NCBI GenBank assembly: GCA_012517475.1
Contig: JAAYUV010000100.1
Span: 1-64,000, forward strand
Direction: 5' to 3'
Source of the DNA: Peptococcaceae bacterium
GTDB taxonomy: Bacteria > Bacillota > Desulfitobacteriia > Desulfitobacteriales > Syntrophobotulaceae
DNA: 64,000 nucleotides
Position 1 is the stretch's first letter. The number at the start of each line of letters is the position of its first letter. Under the pieces are notes generated by a model. That model did no database searches. It worked only from the letters and a program-made list of their open reading frames with translations, and was not told the origin of the DNA. Below are positions 7,051 to 15,494 of the stretch, in pieces. A program made the translations under genes and the position numbers.

Positions 7051-9681
7051 ATGGCTCGTATTTTGATTCTTGATGGCAACAGCCTTGTCAACAGAGCATT
7101 TTATGCACTTCCTCCGCTTACTTCAGCTGATGGATTGCCGACAAATGCCGTTCATGGGTTCATGACCATGCTGTTTAAACTGGAAAAGGAGCAGAACCCT
7201 GATTACTGGGTGGTTGTATTCGATAAATCAAAACCAACAGTCAGAATAGAACAATATGGGGGATATAAAGCGCAGAGAAAAGAAACCCCCGAAACCCTAA
7301 GGCCTCAGTTCGCCTATTTGAAGGAAGTCTTAAAGGCAATGTCTGTCCCGATGCTTGAACTCGAGGGTTATGAAGCAGACGACATTATTGCGACCGTAAC
7401 GGATGAGGCTGTAGAACAGGGAATGGAAGTTTGTATTTATACCGGAGACAGGGATGCGCTTCAGCTTATATCCCCGCAGACCAAAGTCTTTCTCACCATC
7501 AAAGGGATTACCGAAGTCCAGTGTTACGATGAAGAAAAGCTGGCTGAAGAATACCAGTTAAAACCTGAACAGATCATTGATCTGAAAGGGTTAATGGGTG
7601 ATGCCTCGGATAATATTCCCGGGATTCCCGGGGTAGGAAAAAAGACTGCGCTCAAGCTTCTATATGAATACGGAACTGTGGAAAATGTTCTTATCCACAA
7701 AGAAGAGGTCAGCGGCAGCAAACTTCAGAATTTGCTCAATGAATATGCGGAACAAGCCTTATTAAGCAAAAAACTTGCTGCAATGATTCATGATGTGCCT
7801 ATTGTATTTTCTCTGGAAGAATTATTGCGTACCGAACCGAACAGGCAGGAGTCGCTAAACATTTTGCGCCGTTACAGTCTTCATACTGTAGCAAGACTAT
7901 TTGAGCAAAACATGGACAAGCGTAATGAAAATAGGCAAATAAGGAAATCTGTTGATCATTCTTCCGCTGATATTCCCAAGGTGAAAGAACTGGACGGGCA
8001 TTCCTGGCTTGAGCGGATGACTCATTGGCAGGAACAAAAATCAACCCTGGCAATCAGCTACCGCTTCGAAGGAGATCAGGTTCATTCCGGCAGATGGTCC
8101 GAAATGGGGATTTGCGATGGAGAAAATACTTATCTTTTAATTAGAAAGGAACAGGCTGCACCGGTTATCAACCTGTGGCATGAAATCCTTGCTGACGATG
8201 CCGTCCGCAAAATCATAGCCGACAGCAAATCACTCCATTCCCTTCTGTTAAATGAAGAAAAATATTTCAACGGTTTGGATTTGGATTTAAGTCTCGCAGG
8301 CTATCTTTTGAACCCGAATCAATCCAACTATACCGTGTCGGAATTGTTACGGGATTATTCAACAGACTTATTTGCTCTTTCTCCCGGGCAAGAAGCGTAT
8401 CTTTTAAGAAGGATGGCGGCAGAAACGGTTGATAAACTGGCAGAAGAAAAACTGGAAGTGCTTTTACATGAAGTCGAGGAACCTTTAAGCAGAGTTCTGG
8501 CGTTTATGGAGAAAACGGGGATAGCAGTAAATAAAAGCATGCTTTTGGATTTTGGGAAGGAATTGGACGAAAAAATAGGGAACCTGGAAAAAGAGATTTA
8601 TGTCTCGGCCGGTTCGCCATTTAATATCAATTCACCGCAGCAGCTGGGGAAAGTCTTGTTTGAAGACTTGGGCCTTCCCCCAATGAAAAAAACCAAAACG
8701 GGGTATTCCACTGACGCGGAAACACTGGAAGAATTAAGATCAGAGCACCCGGTTATTGAAAAGGTCCTGGAATTCCGGCAATTGGGCAAATTGAATTCCA
8801 CCTACGTCAAAGGATTATTAAACCAGTTAAGCGAAGGGAAAATCCATACCACTTTTCAGCAGACGGTAACCGCGACAGGAAGATTATCCAGTATTGAGCC
8901 CAATCTTCAGAATATCCCAATCCGGCTGGAAGAAGGGAGAAAACTTCGTAAAATTTTTAGTCCGACCAAAGACGAGTGGCTGTTATTTTCTGCGGATTAT
9001 TCCCAGATTGAATTAAGAATATTAGCGCATTATTCGCGTGATCCGATACTTTGCCAGTCTTTTCTGGTAGGAGAAGATGTACACAGCAGGACGGCATCCG
9101 AGGTATTTCAAGTGCCGCTTTCTGAAGTTACGTCAGATATGAGGCGTAAGGCAAAGGCAGTTAATTTTGGTTTAATGTATGGATTGACCGATTTCGGTCT
9201 GGCCCGGGATCTTGCGATACCCAGAAAAGAGGCCAGGTTTTACATTACACAATATTTTGAACGCTACAGCGGAGTTCAACGATACCTTCAGGAAGTAGTG
9301 GATCAGGCCAAGGGCTCCGGTGAAGTCAGAACCCTGCTCAACCGTTTGCGGAGAATTCCGGAATTGTCTCATCCCAATCGAATGACCAAACAGTTCGGGG
9401 AACGGATAGCCAAAAACACCCCGATTCAGGGTACAGCAGCCGACATTATGAAAATTGCCATGATTCAGGTGTTCGAGACCCTTGAAGGTTTTGAGGCCGA
9501 TATTTTGCTTCAGGTTCATGATGAACTGCTCATACAGGTTAGTCCCCGGGATCTTGATATCGTTGCCCGAAAAGTGAAAGAAGTCATGGAAACGGCATAT
9601 CCGATTTCGGTTCCGTTGGAAGTGGACTGCAAGGTAGGTAACAACTGGTATGAAATGGTACCCTATCAATTTCAAAAATAG
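7051..9681 (+). CDS. polA: DNA polymerase I
   Basis: DNA repair and Okazaki-fragment processing polymerase, 876 aa. ATG 7051 has GAAAGGGG upstream. Residues 1 to about 290 form the 5'-3' exonuclease: LILDGNSLVNRAFYALP, EGYEADDIIAT, YTGDRDALQLI, GLMGDASDNIPG and GVGKKTALKLL. The middle ~310-480 is the 3'-5' exonuclease-like domain, but the DxE catalytic pair is not there (TLAISYRFEGD), so proofreading is probably lost, as in Bacillus and Taq enzymes. The polymerase domain has motif A (DYSQIELRILAHYSRD), motif B (RRKAKAVNFGLMYG) and motif C (QVHDELLIQV). It heads polA-mutM-(ABC-F)-ytaF-coaE, an order close to that in Bacillus. Confidence 0.95.
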   Translation: MARILILDGNSLVNRAFYALPPLTSADGLPTNAVHGFMTMLFKLEKEQNPDYWVVVFDKSKPTVRIEQYGGYKAQRKETPETLRPQFAYLKEVLKAMSVPMLELEGYEADDIIATVTDEAVEQGMEVCIYTGDRDALQLISPQTKVFLTIKGITEVQCYDEEKLAEEYQLKPEQIIDLKGLMGDASDNIPGIPGVGKKTALKLLYEYGTVENVLIHKEEVSGSKLQNLLNEYAEQALLSKKLAAMIHDVPIVFSLEELLRTEPNRQESLNILRRYSLHTVARLFEQNMDKRNENRQIRKSVDHSSADIPKVKELDGHSWLERMTHWQEQKSTLAISYRFEGDQVHSGRWSEMGICDGENTYLLIRKEQAAPVINLWHEILADDAVRKIIADSKSLHSLLLNEEKYFNGLDLDLSLAGYLLNPNQSNYTVSELLRDYSTDLFALSPGQEAYLLRRMAAETVDKLAEEKLEVLLHEVEEPLSRVLAFMEKTGIAVNKSMLLDFGKELDEKIGNLEKEIYVSAGSPFNINSPQQLGKVLFEDLGLPPMKKTKTGYSTDAETLEELRSEHPVIEKVLEFRQLGKLNSTYVKGLLNQLSEGKIHTTFQQTVTATGRLSSIEPNLQNIPIRLEEGRKLRKIFSPTKDEWLLFSADYSQIELRILAHYSRDPILCQSFLVGEDVHSRTASEVFQVPLSEVTSDMRRKAKAVNFGLMYGLTDFGLARDLAIPRKEARFYITQYFERYSGVQRYLQEVVDQAKGSGEVRTLLNRLRRIPELSHPNRMTKQFGERIAKNTPIQGTAADIMKIAMIQVFETLEGFEADILLQVHDELLIQVSPRDLDIVARKVKEVMETAYPISVPLEVDCKVGNNWYEMVPYQFQK

Positions 9682-9711
9682 ACCATAGTAATAAAGGAAG
9701 GGGGTTTTTCC

Positions 9712-10533
9712 ATGCCTGAACTTCCGGAAGTTGAAAGCATAAAATTAACACTAGCCAAAAATACACTGGGTAAAAAGATTCTTGATGCGGAGATATTTTG
9801 GCCCCCTGCGGCTGTATCCATCGCTGATCTGGATTTTGCGGAACTGGTTAAAGACAGGGTTATTGAAAATTTTGACAGAAGGGGAAAGTATCTGCTAATC
9901 GGTTTAAACAACGGGATTACCATGATCGTGCATTTCAGGATGACAGGCCGGCTAATATATTATCCGGAAAAACAACCGGTCGATAAACATACCCATGTGG
10001 TCTTTTATTTGGATGAGGGGGAAATGCATTACTCAGATATCAGGAAATTTGGAAGAATTCAGCTTGTTCCCACTCAAAAAGCTTCAGATATCTCTTCCCT
10101 GGCCAAGCTTGGTCCTGAACCGCTCGATGAATGTTTTGCCTTTGATACCTTAGGACAAAGGCTGGCCAAAAAGAAGAGTTCCATAAAGGCCGCCCTGCTT
10201 GACCAAGCCGTGATTGCAGGATTAGGAAATATCTATGCTGATGAAGCTCTTTTCCGGGCGGGAATCCTGCCGGGAAGAAATACCCAGTCTTTGAAAGTTT
10301 CCGAAATCATTTTGCTTTATAATTCCATTTGTGAAGTCCTGACGGAAGGAATCAATGCCAGGGGGACCTCATTCCGGGATTATCGTGATGCCGACGGAAA
10401 CAGAGGCTCATTCCAGGAAAACCTGATGGTTTACGGGAGAGGCGGAATGGAGTGCAAAGAATGCGGAAGTCTTTTGCAGCGGGAAAAAATTGCCGGGAGA
10501 ACCACGGTCTATTGTTCCCAGTGCCAAAAATAA
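9712..10533 (+). CDS. mutM: Formamidopyrimidine-DNA glycosylase
   Basis: Removes 8-oxoguanine and formamidopyrimidines and cleaves the abasic site. 273 aa. After Met removal it begins PELPEVE, with the catalytic N-terminal Pro and Glu. A conserved Lys lies in RRGKYLLI. The helix-two-turn-helix segment contains LDQAVIAGLGNIYADE. The C-terminal zinc finger is CKECG-x16-CSQC, complete. It starts 30 bases after polA and is probably co-transcribed with it. Confidence 0.95.
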   Translation: MPELPEVESIKLTLAKNTLGKKILDAEIFWPPAAVSIADLDFAELVKDRVIENFDRRGKYLLIGLNNGITMIVHFRMTGRLIYYPEKQPVDKHTHVVFYLDEGEMHYSDIRKFGRIQLVPTQKASDISSLAKLGPEPLDECFAFDTLGQRLAKKKSSIKAALLDQAVIAGLGNIYADEALFRAGILPGRNTQSLKVSEIILLYNSICEVLTEGINARGTSFRDYRDADGNRGSFQENLMVYGRGGMECKECGSLLQREKIAGRTTVYCSQCQK

Positions 10534-10575
10534 TTGAGACAGAAATCATGATCAAGAGGAGCATCCGGATAGTAC

Positions 10576-12546
10576 ATGAGTATTTTATTTTGCAGGAACG
10601 TAGAAATTGAAGTTGCGGGGAGTACGCTTCTTGAAAATATATCATTTCGACTGGAAAAAGGAGAAAAGGCAGGGCTTGTTGGAGCAAACGGAGCCGGAAA
10701 AACGACTCTTTTGCGTGTGTTAATGGGGGAAATCCCTTACGAAAAAGGGGAAATCGACAGACCGTTAACCATAGGATATCTCCCTCAGGCAACGGCCACG
10801 GAGGGCCTAATGCCGCGGTTTCAAGGAGGAAAAGGAGCGGCAACGGCCACGGAGGGCCTAATGCCTCGACGATCAGGAGGATCTAGTGCTGCGATGCCAT
10901 GGATGGCAAAGAGCAGCGAATTTCAAGGTACCGTTTTTCACTCGATGCTTTCTGAAAGACAAGATATTATGGATATGCGGGAAAATCTTCGCTATTTGGA
11001 GATTAGGATGTCTCAGGAGGCCGATGAAAAAACCCTTGAACAATACAGCAAGTTAACCGAAAAATACGAGCATGACGGGGGATATGCCCTGGAAGCCCAG
11101 GCCCGTAAGATTCTTGCCGGATTAGGGTTCTCCAACGATCATGCGAAAGACTGCCAAAACCTCAGCGGCGGACAAAAGACCAGGCTCGCACTGGGAAAAT
11201 TGCTCCTGCGAGAGCCTGAACTTCTCATACTCGACGAGCCTACCAATCACCTGGATATTGAAGCCTTGGAATGGCTGGAAAACTACTTGAATGATTATTC
11301 CGGTGCTGTTCTGGTTGTTTCCCACGACCGGTATTTTCTGGACAGGGTCTCCAGCCGGATTTTCCTAATCCAGGATGGGAATTTAAAAGAATATACGGGG
11401 AACTATACAGAGTTTGAACTGCAGCGGGCGGTCGAAGAAGTGACATTAACCAGGGAAGCGGAAAGGGTAAACAAAAAGATCGCTGATTTGGAAGAATATA
11501 TCCGCCGGCATGGGGCAGGGATCAAGGCCAAACAAGCCAGGGGAAGAGAAACCCAGCTTAAGAAAATTACCCCCGTAACTGCTCCTAAAGTGACGAAATC
11601 CCTGAACCTTCACTTTGGCCCCCAAAACAGAGCAGGGGATAAGGTTCTGAATATTGATAACCTTTCCATCGCTTATCATCAGAAGGAAATATTTAAAAAT
11701 GTTGAACTGGAATTACGCAGGGGAGACCGGGTTGCCCTTTTGGGGAAGAACGGAATCGGAAAGACTTCCCTGTTAAAAGCTGTTTTGGGAAAAATACCTT
11801 TTCATGGATCAATCCGAATCGGAGCAAATGTATCTATCGGCTACTTTTCTCAGGAACATGAAGATATTGGACTCAGGGACACCGTTATCGATGAGATCCG
11901 TTATTCAACAAAATACGAGGACCCTCAGATCAGAAATATCCTTGCTGGATTTGGATTCCGGGGAGATGATGTTTTCAAGCCTCTCCAGGTTCTCAGCGGT
12001 GGGGAAAAAAGCAGACTGGCCCTGTGTAAATTGTTTTTGGCCAAAGGAAACCTGCTTCTTTTGGATGAGCCAACAAACCACCTGGACATGGATACAAGGG
12101 AAGTACTTGAAGAAGCTTTGCTGGAGTATGATGGAACCATACTGACCGTATCGCATGACAGGTATTTTTTAAACCGGATTGTTAACAAGATAGCAATCCT
12201 GACTCCTCTGGGTTTAAGAATCATTGAAGGAGATTATACTACTTACCGGGAAATTATCGAGAATGAAAATTCCATGGAAGACCAAACCGGAAATCAGGAT
12301 GCTCCGACTACTTCTGCTTCCAGGAGTTTTCAGGAAGAATCCAAAAATAACCGGCGTAAAGAGAAAAAAATAAAACAGCTGGAAGAAAAAATCGAAAAGA
12401 CAGAAGAATTACTCCGGATAACAGAACGGAATTTGGAGTTGGTTTCCGGTGATTATGAGCAAACTTTAAAGCTGCATACCGAGTATGAAAAGCTGCAGGA
12501 AGAGTTAGACATACTCATGCAGGAGTGGCTGGTTTTCTCTGATTAA
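10576..12546 (+). CDS. ABC-F family ATPase (YdiF/Uup-like) with a repeat-derived insertion
   Basis: A soluble protein with two ABC domains and no membrane segments; ABC-F proteins act on ribosomes. Domain 1 has GANGAGKTT, LSGGQKTRLAL and LLILDEPTNHLD. Domain 2 has GKNGIGKTS, LSGGEKSRLAL and LLLLDEPTNHLD. The linker (~290-340) is charged, and the last ~80 residues are a coiled coil (KEKKIKQLEEKIEKTEELL), as in YdiF and Uup. Directly after the Q-loop glutamine of domain 1 (YLPQ, residue 71) there are ~47 extra residues. They include two copies of ATATEGLMPR and the stretch AMPWMA, which are translations of the palindromic repeat found elsewhere in the window. The frame stays open through the insertion. 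Both ABC domains look intact, so the protein may still work. Housekeeping translation factor versus antibiotic resistance cannot be decided. Confidence 0.88.
   Translation: MSILFCRNVEIEVAGSTLLENISFRLEKGEKAGLVGANGAGKTTLLRVLMGEIPYEKGEIDRPLTIGYLPQATATEGLMPRFQGGKGAATATEGLMPRRSGGSSAAMPWMAKSSEFQGTVFHSMLSERQDIMDMRENLRYLEIRMSQEADEKTLEQYSKLTEKYEHDGGYALEAQARKILAGLGFSNDHAKDCQNLSGGQKTRLALGKLLLREPELLILDEPTNHLDIEALEWLENYLNDYSGAVLVVSHDRYFLDRVSSRIFLIQDGNLKEYTGNYTEFELQRAVEEVTLTREAERVNKKIADLEEYIRRHGAGIKAKQARGRETQLKKITPVTAPKVTKSLNLHFGPQNRAGDKVLNIDNLSIAYHQKEIFKNVELELRRGDRVALLGKNGIGKTSLLKAVLGKIPFHGSIRIGANVSIGYFSQEHEDIGLRDTVIDEIRYSTKYEDPQIRNILAGFGFRGDDVFKPLQVLSGGEKSRLALCKLFLAKGNLLLLDEPTNHLDMDTREVLEEALLEYDGTILTVSHDRYFLNRIVNKIAILTPLGLRIIEGDYTTYREIIENENSMEDQTGNQDAPTTSASRSFQEESKNNRRKEKKIKQLEEKIEKTEELLRITERNLELVSGDYEQTLKLHTEYEKLQEELDILMQEWLVFSD
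10788..10929. repeat. In-frame palindromic repeat D inside the ABC-F gene
   Basis: A 27-bp unit starting GGCAACGGCCACGGAGGGCC occurs twice, at 10788-10814 and 10839-10865, 51 bases (17 codons) apart. Each unit can fold as a nested hairpin. It is followed by GATGCCATGGATGGCA (10893-10908), which is shared exactly with elements A and B. The downstream GAGC and upstream CTAGTGC context also match element B. Total length keeps the host frame. The outer terminal arms of elements A-C are missing, so this is a partial or rearranged copy. Confidence 0.75.
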
Positions 12547-12616
12547 AAACTTCACCAATTATTCCTGACTGTCATATATTATCCCTGAAGTAATACTTAA
12601 AAGGGGTATAATATAT

Positions 12617-13267
12617 ATGGGAATAGCGCTGGTTATCGCTCTGGCTTTAAGTCTCGACGGATTCGGTGTAGGAATGGCTTATGGGCTGAAACGGATTAAA
12701 ATCCCTTTGGGATCGATGGCGATTATTGCCTTTTGTTCAGCCCTGGCTATGGCAACTTCGATGCTCTTTGGTCAACTGATCATGCCGAAACTTACGTTCG
12801 TCTCACCGAAAGTTTTAGGTGCTGTGATCCTGATAGTCATTGGTTGTTACCAGTTGATTCAGGCCTTTCAAGCACGGAGGGAGGAAGCTGTCCCGGCTAT
12901 GGCCTCGGCTGTTGCCCGGGAGGAATCCTATAAAACGCTTTTGAGTATCAAATTAAACCTGTTCGGACTTGTAATTCAGATACTCAAAAGTCCGGATGCG
13001 GCTGATATTGATGGATCGGGTACGATCAGCCCCAATGAAAGTATCCTCTTGGGGATTGCCCTGGCTTTGGATACATTTGCTTCAGGAATGGCTGCCACGA
13101 TGACGGGCGTTACGCTGTACGTGATATTGCTGGTAGCGATTATGCAGGTTCTGATGATCTGTGCGGGACAGATTTTAACTGGAAAATTATCTTCCGGTTT
13201 CTTAAAGAAGGCAAAATTTTTACCAGGGGCGGTACTTGTATTGATCGGTTCACTGAAAATGATTTGA
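12617..13267 (+). CDS. ytaF: YtaF-type sporulation membrane protein (MntP-like fold)
   Basis: A polytopic membrane protein, 216 aa. Two homologous halves each carry a short acidic signature in a helix, LALSLDGFGVGMAYG near the N-terminus and LALALDTFASGMAA in the second half, as in the MntP/YtaF cation-efflux superfamily. The loop between them contains DIDGSGTISPNES, which resembles an EF-hand-like calcium loop. In Bacillus, ytaF lies beside mutM and coaE, and the same neighbours are seen here. YtaF is linked to sporulation but its transported ion is unknown. Confidence 0.8.
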   Translation: MGIALVIALALSLDGFGVGMAYGLKRIKIPLGSMAIIAFCSALAMATSMLFGQLIMPKLTFVSPKVLGAVILIVIGCYQLIQAFQARREEAVPAMASAVAREESYKTLLSIKLNLFGLVIQILKSPDAADIDGSGTISPNESILLGIALALDTFASGMAATMTGVTLYVILLVAIMQVLMICAGQILTGKLSSGFLKKAKFLPGAVLVLIGSLKMI

Positions 13268-13280
13268 GGAGTAATTGTAC

Positions 13281-13868
13281 ATGATGAGGATTGGACTTAC
13301 CGGAGGAATTGCCAGCGGAAAAAGCAGTGTCGCAGCATGGTTCCGGAAAAAAGGGATTTCTGTTTTTGATGCGGATGATGCCGTTCATCAAATCATGGCC
13401 GAATCGGTCATGATTTCGGCTATTGAGAAGGAATTTGGGTCAGAATACCTGATAAATGGTGAAATAAACAGGCCCTTACTTGCTCTTCATGTCTTTCAGG
13501 ATCAAAACATGAAAACCCGGCTGGAAAAACTCCTTCACCCGCCTGTATTGGAAGAAATGGAGAAACAATGCCGGGAAGCTGAAAAATGTGGGGAGAAGCT
13601 GATAATTTTGGACATTCCGCTTCTTTTTGAGGCAGGGTGGGACAAGTTTATGGATGAAATATGGGTGGTATATGTTCCTTTTTCTGTTCAATTGGAAAGA
13701 CTGATCTTACGAAACGGATTATCCGGGGAGGAAGCGGAAAGACGGATCCGCTCCCAGATGAATCTGGATGAAAAGGCTGGTAAAGCAGACCGGGTTATTG
13801 ACAACGGGGGAAGCAGAGAAGAAACGGAGCAACAGCTGGAATCGATCTGGAAAGATCTAATCCTTTAA
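13281..13868 (+). CDS. coaE: Dephospho-CoA kinase
   Basis: Catalyses the last step of coenzyme A synthesis, phosphorylating the 3'-hydroxyl of dephospho-CoA. I chose ATG 13281 behind GAGGAG; ATG 13284 is equally possible, and a TTG lies two codons upstream. P-loop GLTGGIASGKS is near the N-terminus, then FDADDAVHQI, the substrate-binding DIPLLFEAGW, and the lid region RLILRNGLSGEEAERRIRSQM. About 195 aa is typical. It follows ytaF by 13 bases. Confidence 0.93.
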   Translation: MMRIGLTGGIASGKSSVAAWFRKKGISVFDADDAVHQIMAESVMISAIEKEFGSEYLINGEINRPLLALHVFQDQNMKTRLEKLLHPPVLEEMEKQCREAEKCGEKLIILDIPLLFEAGWDKFMDEIWVVYVPFSVQLERLILRNGLSGEEAERRIRSQMNLDEKAGKADRVIDNGGSREETEQQLESIWKDLIL

Positions 13869-13941
13869 TTGAAATTTACTAATAAACGGTTTGAAGGATG
13901 CATAGAGATATAGAGCCAGAAAAAAATAGGATGGGTGTATT

Positions 13942-14502
13942 TTGTACGTTATAAAATTAACAAAAACTAAACTGCTGATTATTCTTTTAGCGCTTTTTAT
14001 TGTTGTTTCTTATAAATATGATATTTTTGAAAAAATTCTATATCCTTACCCGCATAAGCAAACCATCGAGAAATATGCAATAGCCTACGGGGTTGACCCT
14101 TTATTTGTAACGGCTGTTATCAGGGAGGAAAGTCACTTTATTCCTTACTCCAGCTCTCACAAAGGCGCCGTCGGACTGATGCAGCTTATGCCTGAGACTG
14201 CCAGGGAAATAGCGGTTTGGCTTGGTGAAGATTACGCGAAAATTGACCTGACTAAGCCTGAGGATAATATTCGTTATGGAACCTGGTACCTTGCCACTTT
14301 AAATAAACAGTATTCCGGCAATCATATTCTTGTTCTGGCAGCCTATAATGCCGGAAGCGGGAGAGTAAGCAAATGGCTGGCAAGTTCACCGCGGGATCTG
14401 AATTCCTATCTGATCGATGATATTCCCTTTAAGGAAACCAGAGACTATGTTCAGAAGGTTTTAGCATCTTATAAGAAGTATACCTCTCTGTATGCTGAGT
14501 AA
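13942..14502 (+). CDS. Soluble lytic murein transglycosylase (SLT domain), membrane-anchored
   Basis: Predicted to cleave peptidoglycan glycan strands. The start is TTG 13942 with GGATGGGTG upstream. An N-terminal hydrophobic helix (LLIILLALFIVVSY) anchors it outside the cell. The SLT domain follows: VIREESHFIPYSSSHKGAVG with the catalytic Glu, then LMQLMPETA, NIRYGTWYL, and LAAYNAGSGRVSKWL. 186 aa matches the short YjbJ-type family commonly placed after coaE in clostridial genomes. It is convergent with thrB, with only 4 bases between the stops. Confidence 0.88.
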   Translation: MYVIKLTKTKLLIILLALFIVVSYKYDIFEKILYPYPHKQTIEKYAIAYGVDPLFVTAVIREESHFIPYSSSHKGAVGLMQLMPETAREIAVWLGEDYAKIDLTKPEDNIRYGTWYLATLNKQYSGNHILVLAAYNAGSGRVSKWLASSPRDLNSYLIDDIPFKETRDYVQKVLASYKKYTSLYAE

Positions 14503-14506
14503 AGGA

Positions 14507-15406
14507 TTATTCTTCTATCAGAACCGCACCTTCCGGATCGATATCCAGTGCCATAAAAGTAGACTGAAGATAATTTTTGGCGAGTGCGTTTTGCATGTGC
14601 TCTGCGACTCGCTGTTCAATACCCGCAGGGCAGAAAGCCAAGAGAGTAGGGCCTGATCCGCTTAAAGCAGCACCATAAGCGCCGGCCTTCAGGGCAGAAT
14701 GTAAAGCCTCCGGCATACCGGGGATTAAAGAAGCCCTTTGGTTTTGGTGAATGCGGTCCTGGGTAGCAATCGATAAAAGATGATAATCTTCATGGATAAA
14801 TGCATCAACGAGCAATCCTACCCGGGAGGAGTTAAAAACAACATCGTTTCGCGGTACAGCGGTAGGGAGTATTCCCCTTGCTTTTTCTGTTTCAACCAGA
14901 ATATCCGGGATTACTACCACAGCCTTAAAAGAGGGATTTTTAGAAAGTATCCGTGGTACCACACTATCTTCCGTCATGACGGTAAGGGTAATCCCGCCGT
15001 AAAGAGCCGGTGAGACATTATCCGGATGTCCTTCGATTTCAGTGGCAAGCTTTAATAATTCAAAACGGTCATATGGATAACCGGCTATGGCGTTGGCGAT
15101 CAGCAGCCCTCCAACCACGGCGGTTGAACTGCTTCCCAGTCCGCGGGCGGGCGGGACATGCCCCTGGGTTGTTATCTTGAGGGGTTTCGGATTAAAACCG
15201 ATACGCTGCCAAAGCAGACAGGCCGTTTTCCATAGGAGGTTGTTTTCATCCAGCGGGATATGGTCACAATAGGTTCCTTCTAGTATAAATTCTAACCTGT
15301 CACTTGCTTCAGCGGTAAAAGTATTGTAAAGCTTGACGGCCAGTCCCATGCAATCAAATCCCGGTCCGAGATTGGCTGAGGTGGCAGGTACTTTTACTTG
15401 TAACAT
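14507..15406 (-). CDS. thrB: Homoserine kinase
   Basis: Phosphorylates homoserine on the way to threonine. GHMP kinase family, 299 aa. The N-terminus VKVPATSANLGPGFDCMGLA is the substrate-binding motif. PPARGLGSSSTAVVGG is the ATP phosphate loop, and GAYGAALSGSGPTLLAFC is the third GHMP motif. It lies about 88 bases downstream of hom on the same strand and is probably co-transcribed with it. No threonine synthase gene is in the window. Confidence 0.93.
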   Translation of the reverse strand: MLQVKVPATSANLGPGFDCMGLAVKLYNTFTAEASDRLEFILEGTYCDHIPLDENNLLWKTACLLWQRIGFNPKPLKITTQGHVPPARGLGSSSTAVVGGLLIANAIAGYPYDRFELLKLATEIEGHPDNVSPALYGGITLTVMTEDSVVPRILSKNPSFKAVVVIPDILVETEKARGILPTAVPRNDVVFNSSRVGLLVDAFIHEDYHLLSIATQDRIHQNQRASLIPGMPEALHSALKAGAYGAALSGSGPTLLAFCPAGIEQRVAEHMQNALAKNYLQSTFMALDIDPEGAVLIEE

Positions 15407-15494
15407 CTTTTCCTCCGTCTTACAGGCTCTAAAATTATTTTGATCAACTCATAAATTTTATAACAAATGAATAGGGAAGTAAACTAGGGTAAGA

